Positions 1 through 9,842 of a stretch of DNA of 64,000 nucleotides are shown piece after piece (the stretch's first letter is position 1; each line of letters starts with the position of its first letter). The notes below the pieces were generated by a model. It had not been told where the DNA came from, made no database searches, and was given only the letters and a program-made list of their open reading frames with translations. The position numbers and the translations under genes were made by a program. Source of the stretch: an uncultured bacterium (GTDB taxonomy: Bacteria > Cyanobacteriota > Vampirovibrionia > Gastranaerophilales > Gastranaerophilaceae). The stretch is taken from assembly GCA_902761735.1 (NCBI GenBank), contig CACWLL010000011.1, positions 35,201 through 99,200 of the forward strand, given 5' to 3'.

Positions 1-1
1 A

Positions 2-1333
2 TTATCTTAAATATCTTAAATACAGATACACCGAACTCAAAGATAATGCTATAAATGTAACTATTGAACCATATTTTAAAAATCTCATAAATGATATAGC
101 ATGACCTTTTGAAGCTGCTGTTTCGCTTACAAGAACATTCGCTGCCGCACCTATTATAGTAAAATTACCACCTAAACATGCGCCTAATGCTAATGCCCAC
201 CACATAGGATTGTGACCGACACCGTGATAAGGAATCGTATGCTGAACCTGATCAATTAACGGTGCCATTGTTGCCGTGTACGGAATATTGTCGATTATAC
301 CGGACAAAATCCCTGAGCCCCACAAAATTAACATTGTCGCTACATTCAAACTTCCATGCGTAAGCTCAATCATTTTATTTGCAAGATAAGCAATACCTCC
401 GTTAGCTTCAAAGCCGCCAATAATTATAAACAAACCTATAAAGAAGAATATAGTTAACCATTCAACATCTTTATATATTTCTTTTGGTTTTTCAAACAAC
501 AATAATACACTGGCACCTGCAACCGCAAAAACATATGCAGGAATACCCGTAATATCATGAGTCATAAAGCCTGTAATAACAAGAGCCAATACAATTAAAG
601 AACGAATCATAAGATTTTTATCCGTTATAGTCTTTGAATTATCAAGGTTTGCTATATGTTCCATCTTTTCAGGAGTAGATTTTAGCTGTTTTCTGAACAT
701 TAATACTAATAATCCGATTGCGGCAAAGAATATAACTGCGACAATAAAAGAAAGCTCCTGCAAAAATGCCATAAAGCTTAATCCTGCTTTTGCACCTATA
801 ATAATATTCGGAGGATCCCCAATTAATGTTGCGGTACCACCGATATTTGAAGCTAACACCTCAGTAATTAAAAACGGAATAGGGTCCATATCAAATTCTT
901 TTGCAATAACAAAAGTTACCGGCATAATGAGTACAACGGTAGTCACATTATCTAAAAATGCAGAGGCAACCGCCGTAAATGCTGCAAGAGCAAACAATAC
1001 CATCTTCGGATGCCCTTTCGTTAATTTCAAAAGATATATCGCTATCCATTTAAATACACCGCTTTTACTTGCAATATGGACAATAATCATCATCCCGATA
1101 AGTAAAAATATTACATCAAATGCAATATATTCAAATACGGATTTTACATATGTATTAGTTATAGGATCAATATATCCCTTAAACGGGAGCAACCCCAATA
1201 GCATTGTCAAAGACGCACCAACAAGTGCAATTACGGACTTAGGTATTTTTTCCGTTGCAATAAAGACATACGCAATCAGCAATATCGCACCTGAAATAAC
1301 CATTCCGTGAGTAGTTACTAAACTGCTTAGCAT
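2..1333 (-). CDS. ArsB/NhaD-type (SLC13-like) ion transporter
   Basis: A 443-residue inner-membrane protein of the ion-transporter superfamily that includes ArsB, NhaD and the P protein. About eleven hydrophobic segments are visible, with the family signature NIGGTATLIGDPPN at residues 163-176, preceded by FLDNVTTVV (126-134). The second half carries the inverted counterpart motifs GIIDNIPYTA and GGNFTIIGAAANVL. Such proteins export arsenite or exchange Na+ and H+; the substrate cannot be told from sequence, and no arsR or arsA lies nearby. The start is supported by a strong AAGGAGG-type ribosome site just upstream. The gene is complete, with its stop codon at the first bases of the window, and stands divergent to mnmE. 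Confidence 0.85.
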   Translation of the reverse strand: MLSSLVTTHGMVISGAILLIAYVFIATEKIPKSVIALVGASLTMLLGLLPFKGYIDPITNTYVKSVFEYIAFDVIFLLIGMMIIVHIASKSGVFKWIAIYLLKLTKGHPKMVLFALAAFTAVASAFLDNVTTVVLIMPVTFVIAKEFDMDPIPFLITEVLASNIGGTATLIGDPPNIIIGAKAGLSFMAFLQELSFIVAVIFFAAIGLLVLMFRKQLKSTPEKMEHIANLDNSKTITDKNLMIRSLIVLALVITGFMTHDITGIPAYVFAVAGASVLLLFEKPKEIYKDVEWLTIFFFIGLFIIIGGFEANGGIAYLANKMIELTHGSLNVATMLILWGSGILSGIIDNIPYTATMAPLIDQVQHTIPYHGVGHNPMWWALALGACLGGNFTIIGAAANVLVSETAASKGHAISFMRFLKYGSIVTFIALSLSSVYLYLRYLR

Positions 1334-1409
1334 GTTTTTCCTCCTTAGTTCTCAATTAGTTTTATTTTAACATAAAAATAAACCGAAAATCTTAAAGAAG
1401 AATATTTTA

Positions 1410-1418
1410 TGCTATAAT
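1410..1418 (+). promoter_or_regulatory. Extended -10 promoter of mnmE (leaderless start)
   Basis: The sequence TGCTATAAT is a perfect extended -10 element. Its last T would be position -7, which puts +1 exactly on the A of the mnmE ATG at 1425. No Shine-Dalgarno sequence lies in the six intervening bases, so the mRNA is predicted to be leaderless. The -35 region is weak, as is usual for extended -10 promoters. Confidence 0.65.
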
Positions 1419-1424
1419 CAGCTT

Positions 1425-2780
1425 ATGAATTTATTGGAAGAATTTGACACAATCTCAGCTATTGCTACCCCTCTTGGTACAGGTGGGGTAGGCGTTATAC
1501 GCATTTCAGGAGATAAAAGTTTTGAAGTAATCTCAAAAATTTTTACAAAACAAAATCTTGAAGCCGGAAAAATTGCACACGGATGGATTTTTAATGAAGA
1601 TGAAAAAATAGATGAAGTAATAGTTCTCCCATTCAAAAAGCCCCATAGCTATACAGGAGAAGACGTTATTGAAATCCACTGCCACGGGGGAGTAAACGTC
1701 GTCAGGAATATCCTTGATTTGACGCTTAAAAATGGTGCCAGAATGGCTGAACGAGGAGAATTTACAAAAAGGGCATTTTTGAATCACAAGCTTGATTTGT
1801 CACAGGCCGAAGCCGTTGCTGATTTAATTCACGCAAGAACAAAAAACTTCGCAATTCAATCTGCCAAAAATTTATCCGGAGTTTTAGGTCAAAAAATCGG
1901 AGAAATTAAAAATCGACTGTTTGAAGTTTTATCAAAAATTGTTGCCGGTATCGATTTTCCCGAAGATGTCGCGGAACCTGAATATTCCTACCTTTTGGAC
2001 GAATTTTTAGCGGCAAAAAATGAAATTGATAAAATATTATCTTGCGTAAAATCTTCCGATATATTACGACAAGGGGTAAATGTAGCAATCATTGGTAAAC
2101 CAAATGTCGGAAAATCCTCGCTTTTCAATACTTTTTTAAATATGGAAAGAGCTATCGTTACCGATATCGCAGGAACAACCAGAGATGTCATAAAAGAAAA
2201 TCTCGATTGGGATGTTCCGATTACCCTAATTGATACCGCAGGCATTCGTGAAGGGAATAAAGTCGGAAAAGTTGAAGAAATCGGCATTGAATATTCAAAA
2301 CAATCAGTATTGGATGCGGATTTAGTTCTGTTTTTATTTGACATTTCATCTCAATTTACTGAAGAAGATTTTGAAATTTACAATTTAATTAAAAATAAAA
2401 AACACATAATTGTTGCCAATAAATCGGATTTAAAAAAATATGAAGAAACTAACTTACCTTTTGAAAATGAAAATGTAATAAAAATCTCAACCGTTTCAGA
2501 ATTTGGAATTGAAACATTAAAGACAAAAATTAAAAATACTGTTGCTGACTTTACCTCTGAAGATACCGAATTTATTACGAATAAACGTCAGCAGGAATGT
2601 TTGAATAAATGTCAAGAGAGCCTGATTAGAGCAATTGAAGCTGCCAAAATAAACGAACTTCAAGATTTAATTTCCATTGACTTAAAAGCTGCACTGCTGG
2701 CTTTAGATGAAATTACAGGAGAAGTCATCACAGACGAAATTTTAGAAAATATATTTTCTAATTTTTGCATAGGAAAATAA
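1425..2780 (+). CDS. mnmE: tRNA modification GTPase MnmE (TrmE)
   Basis: MnmE works with MnmG to install the cmnm5/nm5 group on wobble U34 of certain tRNAs, in the cytoplasm. All family parts are present in 451 residues: the N-terminal tetrahydrofolate-binding domain (about 1-118), a helical domain, and an inserted Ras-like G domain with P-loop GKPNVGKSS (224-232), switch DIAGTTRD (247-254), DTAG (270-273) and NKSD. The C-terminal FCIGK motif that supplies the catalytic cysteine is intact. Length matches the family. It appears monocistronic, ends in a terminator hairpin, and seems to be translated from a leaderless mRNA because the -10 box lies only six bases before the ATG. Confidence 0.97.
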   Translation: MNLLEEFDTISAIATPLGTGGVGVIRISGDKSFEVISKIFTKQNLEAGKIAHGWIFNEDEKIDEVIVLPFKKPHSYTGEDVIEIHCHGGVNVVRNILDLTLKNGARMAERGEFTKRAFLNHKLDLSQAEAVADLIHARTKNFAIQSAKNLSGVLGQKIGEIKNRLFEVLSKIVAGIDFPEDVAEPEYSYLLDEFLAAKNEIDKILSCVKSSDILRQGVNVAIIGKPNVGKSSLFNTFLNMERAIVTDIAGTTRDVIKENLDWDVPITLIDTAGIREGNKVGKVEEIGIEYSKQSVLDADLVLFLFDISSQFTEEDFEIYNLIKNKKHIIVANKSDLKKYEETNLPFENENVIKISTVSEFGIETLKTKIKNTVADFTSEDTEFITNKRQQECLNKCQESLIRAIEAAKINELQDLISIDLKAALLALDEITGEVITDEILENIFSNFCIGK

Positions 2781-2788
2781 AACAGAAA

Positions 2789-2811
2789 AACCTGATGTAT
2801 TTCATCAGGTT
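2789..2811. terminator. Bidirectional terminator between mnmE and a small minus-strand gene
   Basis: A 9-bp perfect stem (AACCTGATG / CATCAGGTT) with a 5-base loop lies between two convergent genes. It has a pyrimidine-rich run on the plus side and an A-run that reads as a T-tract on the minus side, so it can serve both mnmE and the gene ending at 2838. Confidence 0.8.
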
Positions 2812-2837
2812 CTCTCCTCTTTGTTTCATTCTCTATG

Positions 2838-3077
2838 TTACACTTCAACGAAAAGTCTTCTTCCTACGATATTTTGCTTCCCGTTATAATAGCCCGCAAA
2901 ATAACCGCCTTTTACAGGCTTATTTTTAGCATAAGTACCGCTTTCATACTGATAACCGTTATAATTTACAAAAGGGTTATTTCCATACGGGGTGGAAGGT
3001 CTACTAATGACCGGAGCCGCTGTTTGCACGCTTGCCGGAGAAAACATTTGAGTTAATAAACTTACAACACTTGCCAT
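2838..3077 (-). CDS. Small Gly/Tyr-rich hypothetical protein
   Basis: A 79-residue protein I do not recognise. The first 15 or so residues are moderately hydrophobic. They are followed by a Pro/Ser stretch and then a Tyr-, Gly- and Asn-rich region with short repeats such as GYYNGK, GYQY and GGYF, ending in a basic GRRLFVEV tail. An AGAGGT ribosome site precedes the ATG, and the gene ends at the shared terminator downstream of mnmE; both favour a real gene. There is no clear signal peptide or catalytic motif. It could be a small surface or cell-envelope protein, but that is a guess from composition only. Confidence 0.55.
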   Translation of the reverse strand: MASVVSLLTQMFSPASVQTAAPVISRPSTPYGNNPFVNYNGYQYESGTYAKNKPVKGGYFAGYYNGKQNIVGRRLFVEV

Positions 3078-3248
3078 AACGATACCTCTACTTGCTACAT
3101 TATATTTTTTAATGACATTCTTACTTATGTCATATATTTATTATTTAATATTAAATTATGTAAATATTCAATCATCTGAAGTGTTGATTTTTAAAAGAAT
3201 TTAATCTTTATTAATTTAATTTAAGATTTAGTCATACAGGCTTTAATA

Positions 3249-3257
3249 TGCTAAAAT
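3249..3257 (+). promoter_or_regulatory. Extended -10 promoter of the prepilin peptidase gene
   Basis: TGCTAAAAT lies 26 bases before the start codon at 3284, and a GGGAGA ribosome site lies between. The same TGCTAAAAT string recurs before gatC and before the phage gene at 44336, which suggests it is a preferred promoter form in this genome. Confidence 0.5.
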
Positions 3258-3283
3258 ACCGAATATAAAGGGAGAAAAGACTA

Positions 3284-4306
3284 ATGTTTACAATTTTATT
3301 GTTGTTCTTATTAATATTACTTTTTGTTTTTATATTTGGTACCGTTATAGGAAGTTTTTTAAATGTTGTAATTTTAAGAGCCTTCAGCGGAGAATCCATC
3401 GTCTTACCGCCGTCAAAATGTCCGAAATGCGGCAATAAATTAAAATGGTGGCATAATATACCTATAATTTCATATATGATACTAAAAGGCAAATGTTATT
3501 TTTGTCATGAAAAAATCAGTATTCAGTACCCTATTGTAGAATTTATCACCGGCTGCTTGTTTTTAGCCGTATTTTTCAAATACGGAATAACTCCACATAC
3601 ATTGTTCGCTTTTATAGTTGTTTCAATATTACTTGTTTTAACGATAACTGATATAAAAAAACATGTTGTATTTGACAGTCACACATACTTTTTAATTTCT
3701 GCTGGTTTAATATACAATTTATTGCTTACCGGATTCGATATATACGACAAATTTAATTCAATTACGGGTTTTCATCCTACTGCCGAATGGGCATTTTTTA
3801 CCCCAATTACAGGTTCACTTTTGGGATTAATTTTAGGAGCCGTAATTATGGAAATAGCTGCAAGAATTGGCTATTTAATCGCCGGAAGCAGAGCCTTCGG
3901 AGAAGGTGATACTTATATTGCTGCGGGCCTTGGGGCTGTTTTTGGATGGCAAAATATCATGTTGATTATTGTTGCGGCAATAATTTTACAAATAGTATTT
4001 ACACTTCCAATATATATAAAAAAGCAATTTGAAATTAGAAATTGGCAAGCACCGATTTCATTGTTTGTGTTTTTTCTATATGCAGCAATATTTTTTATAA
4101 TACAGCACAAAACTCTTCTATTCTCAAAATCGGTATATTTGATTGGAGGATTAATTCCATTGCTTGCTATTGGTGCAACAACCTGCTTCTATATACTAAA
4201 AGGAATAAAAGAGGAAACCAACCGAACATATTTACCATTTGGTCCGGCTTTGGCTGTATCTGGGATTATGCTGTTACTTGCAAATAACCTGACATTTACA
4301 TTTTAA
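3284..4306 (+). CDS. pilD: Type IV prepilin peptidase / N-methyltransferase
   Basis: An integral-membrane aspartyl protease that cleaves the leader of type IV prepilins and methylates the new N-terminus. The sequence shows the N-terminal GSFLNVVI motif, the zinc-binding cysteine quartet C46/C49/C71/C74 on the cytoplasmic loop (methyltransferase domain), and the two catalytic aspartates in TDIKKH (122-127) and FGEGD (205-209). About eight hydrophobic segments are visible. At 340 residues it is longer than the usual 250-290, owing to an extra C-terminal hydrophobic tail from about residue 250. A GGGAG ribosome site supports the start. It would process pilins for the same system as the PilT ATPase at 23.3 kb, which lies apart on the chromosome. 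Confidence 0.92.
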   Translation: MFTILLLFLLILLFVFIFGTVIGSFLNVVILRAFSGESIVLPPSKCPKCGNKLKWWHNIPIISYMILKGKCYFCHEKISIQYPIVEFITGCLFLAVFFKYGITPHTLFAFIVVSILLVLTITDIKKHVVFDSHTYFLISAGLIYNLLLTGFDIYDKFNSITGFHPTAEWAFFTPITGSLLGLILGAVIMEIAARIGYLIAGSRAFGEGDTYIAAGLGAVFGWQNIMLIIVAAIILQIVFTLPIYIKKQFEIRNWQAPISLFVFFLYAAIFFIIQHKTLLFSKSVYLIGGLIPLLAIGATTCFYILKGIKEETNRTYLPFGPALAVSGIMLLLANNLTFTF

Positions 4307-4336
4307 ATCTCACAAGTTTAAAAAATTTTTATTTTG

Positions 4337-4345
4337 TGCTAAAAT
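4337..4345 (+). promoter_or_regulatory. Extended -10 promoter of gatC-pyrG
   Basis: TGCTAAAAT lies 33 bases before the gatC ATG, with a TGGAGA ribosome site in between. It is the likely promoter of the gatC-pyrG-6287 operon. Confidence 0.5.
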
Positions 4346-4378
4346 CCATGTAAGTACAGTTGATTGGAGAAATTCAGT

Positions 4379-4660
4379 ATGATTACAATAAAAGATGTTG
4401 AACACGTTGCAAAACTGGCAAGATTGGAATTGACAGAAGAAGAAAAGGAACTATACACAAAACAGCTTGGGGACGTTTTAAAGTATGTTGACCAAATGAA
4501 TGAAGTCGATACAACCAACGTAAAACCAATGACTCAGGTTATTGATTTTGTTAACGTTATGAGAGATGACGAAGTCGTATATGAACAAACAAAAGAAGAG
4601 TTAATGGCAAATGCACCGGAAGAAGAAAACGGCTTCTTTAAAGTTCCAAAAATCAACTAG
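4379..4660 (+). CDS. gatC: Aspartyl/glutamyl-tRNA(Asn/Gln) amidotransferase subunit C
   Basis: GatC stabilises the GatCAB amidotransferase, which converts mischarged Glu-tRNA(Gln) and Asp-tRNA(Asn). The 93-residue product has the family's opening DVEHVAKLARLELTEEE, the central LKYVDQMNEVDT region and the DDEV...APEEENGFFKVPKI ending. I placed the start at the ATG at 4379, with TGGAGA nine bases before it; an in-frame TTG five codons upstream overlaps that ribosome site. gatA and gatB are not adjacent, which is common in this type of genome. It lies 20 bp ahead of pyrG in the same direction. Confidence 0.95.
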   Translation: MITIKDVEHVAKLARLELTEEEKELYTKQLGDVLKYVDQMNEVDTTNVKPMTQVIDFVNVMRDDEVVYEQTKEELMANAPEEENGFFKVPKIN

Positions 4661-4677
4661 GACATAAGTTAGGGTAA

Positions 4678-6285
<1,608 letters not shown>

Positions 6286-6286
6286 T

Positions 6287-6607
6287 ATGAACAAAATCAA
6301 AAAACCACAAATGAGAAATTTTAGTCTAAGCGATAAAAAGGCTTTTTACATTCATCACATATCCGGAGCTATTGCTGATATTGCTACGGCATTTGTTGCG
6401 TTCTTATGTATAACTCCTATATTTATATTTTTTGACGGTCTTGAATTTACACCGGTTATGTTATTAGGAATAGCAGCTGTCATTGGCAGCACTATGTTCA
6501 TTATTCACGGATACAAAAAATTAAAAACCATTAGATTTTGGCAAGCTTCCGGCACTATTTTGGCTTGGTATATTGTTTCTTTAATTTTACACGCATTCAA
6601 ATATTAA
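6287..6607 (+). CDS. Small three-helix membrane protein
   Basis: A 106-residue protein with a basic N-terminus and three hydrophobic segments (about 28-50, 55-75 and 82-103), so probably an integral inner-membrane protein with a short cytoplasmic tail. It starts two bases after the pyrG stop and is therefore likely translated by coupling. I recognise no family; the layout recalls small DUF-type membrane proteins. The link with pyrG may be only positional. Confidence 0.7.
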   Translation: MNKIKKPQMRNFSLSDKKAFYIHHISGAIADIATAFVAFLCITPIFIFFDGLEFTPVMLLGIAAVIGSTMFIIHGYKKLKTIRFWQASGTILAWYIVSLILHAFKY

Positions 6608-6704
6608 TAATTGTAAAAATTTTATTCAAAACCCTAAACTTTCAAAAAAATATGCCGATTATACAGGTATCTGTAAAAACAAATGAAAGCGCAGGGATAG
6701 ACAA

Positions 6705-7001
6705 GTGACAGAAACAGGAGCATCATTTAACAGACCATATAAACCGTTCGGGTTCAATGTTAAAGTTCCCGAAATTGGTGAACATACAATGAAATTGGCT
6801 GAGGGCACAATATCAAATATTGTTGCATCTCCTGTTGAACCACTGTTTAACTTTTTAGAAGAAAACGAAGAAGTATTTAACGGGAATATAAATTTTGAAT
6901 TAAACAAAATGTTTGCCCAGAATTTTACGATTGGCTCTGCAATGAGACTTGAGGATGAAAAAGTAAACGGCATGCCTCCTCAGTTTGATATGCATTTCTA
7001 A
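6705..7001 (+). CDS. Hypothetical protein, GTG start
   Basis: A 98-residue acidic protein of unknown function, with no membrane segment or known motif. It is rich in Phe and Asn (FNVKVPEIGEH, FNFLEENEEVFNGNINFELN). The only fitting start is a GTG, with a weak purine-rich site before it. It ends exactly against the convergent HNH gene at 7002. Its composition is protein-like rather than random, but support is moderate. Confidence 0.45.
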   Translation: MTETGASFNRPYKPFGFNVKVPEIGEHTMKLAEGTISNIVASPVEPLFNFLEENEEVFNGNINFELNKMFAQNFTIGSAMRLEDEKVNGMPPQFDMHF

Positions 7002-8384
7002 TTAAATCTTATTACGGTTATTCTTATGAGCTTTAAGTTTTAATTTCATTTTTCGAGCCTGTCTGCGTTCTGCTTTTGTTGGGGTTATTCCGGATTGAAT
7101 ATATAGAATTTTCTGTTTCTTGTTACTTCTCTTATTCATTATAGACAAATCTGCATCTAAAATACCGCACGACTGACGTTTATATGTTTTGTTTAATTGA
7201 GTAATGTAACTTTTTTCAACAATATTTTGCAAATGCAAATCGCACAACCTTTTCATAAACCTTCTATAATTGACCGGCATATTTGGATTATCTTCAATTT
7301 GCTTAAGTATAGAGTCATTTCCCCTGCCATTATTACAAGCTGCACATTCAAGACTTAAATTTTTAGGTTCAGTTGTGCCTCTATTAGATTGCGCAACAAC
7401 ATGTTCGACGGTTGCAAGAGAATTGTTTAGCATTCTGGTTGCAATTTTATAATCAGGGTCGGCTCCTTTGTAATCACGTTTTGCATATTTTACAATAAAA
7501 GCATCAACATTATTATAAGCCTTAGATAGTTTATATGCTTCGGTCAAAATTGCCATCTGATTAGACGTATAAACTTTCCAAAGAGATATCGCCACTTTTA
7601 ATTTTGTTTCAACATAACTAGCCATGTTACTTTCAAAATTTTCTTCAGACATACTGTGTTTACTAATAAATTCTATCTTTAATTTTTCTCTAAGCTTATT
7701 TTTTTCAGTATCAGGTATAATAGCATTTTTTAATTTGTATATAAATATTTGTCTGCTAAATCTTGAAGTCTCACGAGGGTCTAAAATTCTATCGAAAGAA
7801 TCATTCAATAAATTTTGAACGTTTAAACGCATTTCCTCAGGTAATTTCCTGCTCAATAAACCAATATTTGAAAATATTTTTGACTGATGCTGGACAATTC
7901 TTTTTTCTGCTCTTGGCAAACGACGCTTTAACATCTCAAATAAAGTTCTTTCGGGATGATATAGATTGTCCTGTTTCATCATTTTTAAGATTTCACTCTC
8001 AACAGGATGAAGATACTTGCTGTATACTTCAATACATTTAAGAATTTCCGTAGGGTTCTTACATTGAAGAAGCTTTTTATCAAAAGTGACTGATTTTTCC
8101 GAATCAAACATAAGCCCTCCGCACACAGGGCAAGGTACATCGTGTTTTGCCAGACGTAATATATTATATCTTAATACATCCACAGCCTTTGTTCTGTTAA
8201 TTAAATCTTCCATCGTTGGCGTTACAATACTCGGAATTCTTCCGCTAAAAGTTACGGTATCTTTCTCCAAACGAGGGGACATCATCAAAGGTGACGAGCT
8301 ATTTTCGCACCGCGATACATTGTCAATTTTTTGACCGGAATTTGGAGTATTAAATTTTAACAAATTTATTTGAAATATTTTCAT
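7002..8384 (-). CDS. HNH endonuclease-like protein, copy 1 of a tandem pair
   Basis: A 460-residue protein whose C-terminal part holds an HNH-type nuclease core: ATVEHV with His328, then GTTEPKNL and ECAACNNGRG, where the CAAC pair may help bind zinc. A separate CPVCGG knuckle sits near residues 85-88. Between them lies a long helical, lysine-rich region (about 100-310), and the C-terminus is very basic. The paralogue at 8391-9770 shares the layout, and the two genes are six bases apart, so they are an operon and a duplication. A VTFSG motif lies near residue 43-47. The target is unknown; possible roles are DNA processing, defence or a selfish nuclease. The HNH assignment is firm in motif, the role is not. 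Confidence 0.75.
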   Translation of the reverse strand: MKIFQINLLKFNTPNSGQKIDNVSRCENSSSPLMMSPRLEKDTVTFSGRIPSIVTPTMEDLINRTKAVDVLRYNILRLAKHDVPCPVCGGLMFDSEKSVTFDKKLLQCKNPTEILKCIEVYSKYLHPVESEILKMMKQDNLYHPERTLFEMLKRRLPRAEKRIVQHQSKIFSNIGLLSRKLPEEMRLNVQNLLNDSFDRILDPRETSRFSRQIFIYKLKNAIIPDTEKNKLREKLKIEFISKHSMSEENFESNMASYVETKLKVAISLWKVYTSNQMAILTEAYKLSKAYNNVDAFIVKYAKRDYKGADPDYKIATRMLNNSLATVEHVVAQSNRGTTEPKNLSLECAACNNGRGNDSILKQIEDNPNMPVNYRRFMKRLCDLHLQNIVEKSYITQLNKTYKRQSCGILDADLSIMNKRSNKKQKILYIQSGITPTKAERRQARKMKLKLKAHKNNRNKI

Positions 8385-8390
8385 AATTTA

Positions 8391-9770
8391 TTACTTCAAT
8401 TTTGATGTATCAACTTTTACATGCCCCTCATCCAATACTGTTTGGGACATGCCTTTTATATCAGATATACTTATAAGATGTTCTTTGTTCGCAATATTTA
8501 TGATATCGTTAAAAAACACTTGCGGATTTCTTTTATTCCATTTGTCCATATATAAATACTGAGGCATAGAACCTCTTTCATTGTTATCCGCTTTACAAGC
8601 CAAAACACAATTTGTCAAATCATCAACTCCGCCGTTTGCTCTTGCTTTAACATGTTCTACTGTCGCAATAGACGGTTCAAGAAGCTTATAACCTATGGTG
8701 TCCGAGTTAGAATATCTGTGTTTTGCAACAAAAGAGCGCATACTGCTACTCGAATTTGGCAGCTTATTCGCCAAATAAACCATCCTATAATATAGCGGAG
8801 TTCCTTTTATAGATGCCAATTCTTTTTTTACAAGGTCATGCATAAAATCTTTATTTGAGAACTGAATAATAACATTTTTCCCTTCAATCATTCTTTTAGA
8901 AATTTCACATAATCTTACAATGTCCTGCCTATCCAAACGCTCTCCGATTTTTTGAACACGATATATCACATATTCGCTAAATTCATTTGCAGTTCTGAAT
9001 TTTGCAGCTTTACTTTTAGATATACGATTAGCAAGTTCTGATGGTATTACGGAATCTTTATTTGCAAAAATCGGATCCGACATTGGCTCTGTAATTCTTG
9101 ATAAATACGCTCTTAGTTCTGCATTCGGTATTGATGGAATCATTTTACTCATTTTATATGCGAATTTTTCAGGATTAAAATCTTCTTTATATGCTTTTTC
9201 ATACAACCTTTTATGCTGATTTTTCATAAATTTTCTGAAGCTTTGTTCTCTATCCGGCGGCAAACTTGCTGATTCATCCATTAGCTTTTTAAATATTTTT
9301 GCCTGCGTTCTGACAAGTCTCTTTATAGAATTCTGATATAAAAATTGAACAATCTCCGAAAGGTGGGTTTGCGGGCTCTTTTTAGCATACTTTTCTATCT
9401 GGTCAAACACATCCCCCTGACCTTTTTTCATAACTTTTCTGTAAGGCTTAACTTTTTCAACAAAATCTTTTATCGGGCCGCTAAAGACGCCCGAATCAAG
9501 CATGTCCTGTAATGTACCTGCGTACAGCAACAATCTTTTACAATAAAAACAATGAATATCATGCTCTTTAGTTAAATATCTATATTGTCCATGGGTTTTT
9601 ATAGGAATTCCGGAAGGTAAACCTGCCTTAAAAGAAAGAGTCTTTACAAATGTATCCTCAGGCATCGTTGCAGAAGAAATTCTTAACAAACCTAAATCAG
9701 CGTAACCATTCCTTTGACGATTTGCCGATTTGTTATCATATGAAAATATATTTACTCCCGAAACTCGCAT
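8391..9770 (-). CDS. HNH endonuclease-like protein, copy 2 of a tandem pair
   Basis: A 459-residue paralogue of the downstream gene. Shared features are an N-terminal LSFKAGLPSGIP stretch (compare VTFSGRIPS in the partner), a CFYCKR zinc knuckle at 74-77, a long basic helical middle, and the HNH core ATVEHVKARANGGVDDLTN with His373, followed by LACKADNNERG. In this copy the second cysteine of the CxxC inside the core is replaced by Asp, so zinc binding there may be altered. It is first in the two-gene unit. The start at MRVSGVN has no good ribosome site but is the only one consistent with the aligned N-terminus. Confidence 0.75.
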   Translation of the reverse strand: MRVSGVNIFSYDNKSANRQRNGYADLGLLRISSATMPEDTFVKTLSFKAGLPSGIPIKTHGQYRYLTKEHDIHCFYCKRLLLYAGTLQDMLDSGVFSGPIKDFVEKVKPYRKVMKKGQGDVFDQIEKYAKKSPQTHLSEIVQFLYQNSIKRLVRTQAKIFKKLMDESASLPPDREQSFRKFMKNQHKRLYEKAYKEDFNPEKFAYKMSKMIPSIPNAELRAYLSRITEPMSDPIFANKDSVIPSELANRISKSKAAKFRTANEFSEYVIYRVQKIGERLDRQDIVRLCEISKRMIEGKNVIIQFSNKDFMHDLVKKELASIKGTPLYYRMVYLANKLPNSSSSMRSFVAKHRYSNSDTIGYKLLEPSIATVEHVKARANGGVDDLTNCVLACKADNNERGSMPQYLYMDKWNKRNPQVFFNDIINIANKEHLISISDIKGMSQTVLDEGHVKVDTSKLK

Positions 9771-9842
9771 AAGTTTATAAATACACTGATAATTTTTTTT
9801 TGCGTTGTTGTAACAAGATATTAAGGAGATTTTACAAATTTT

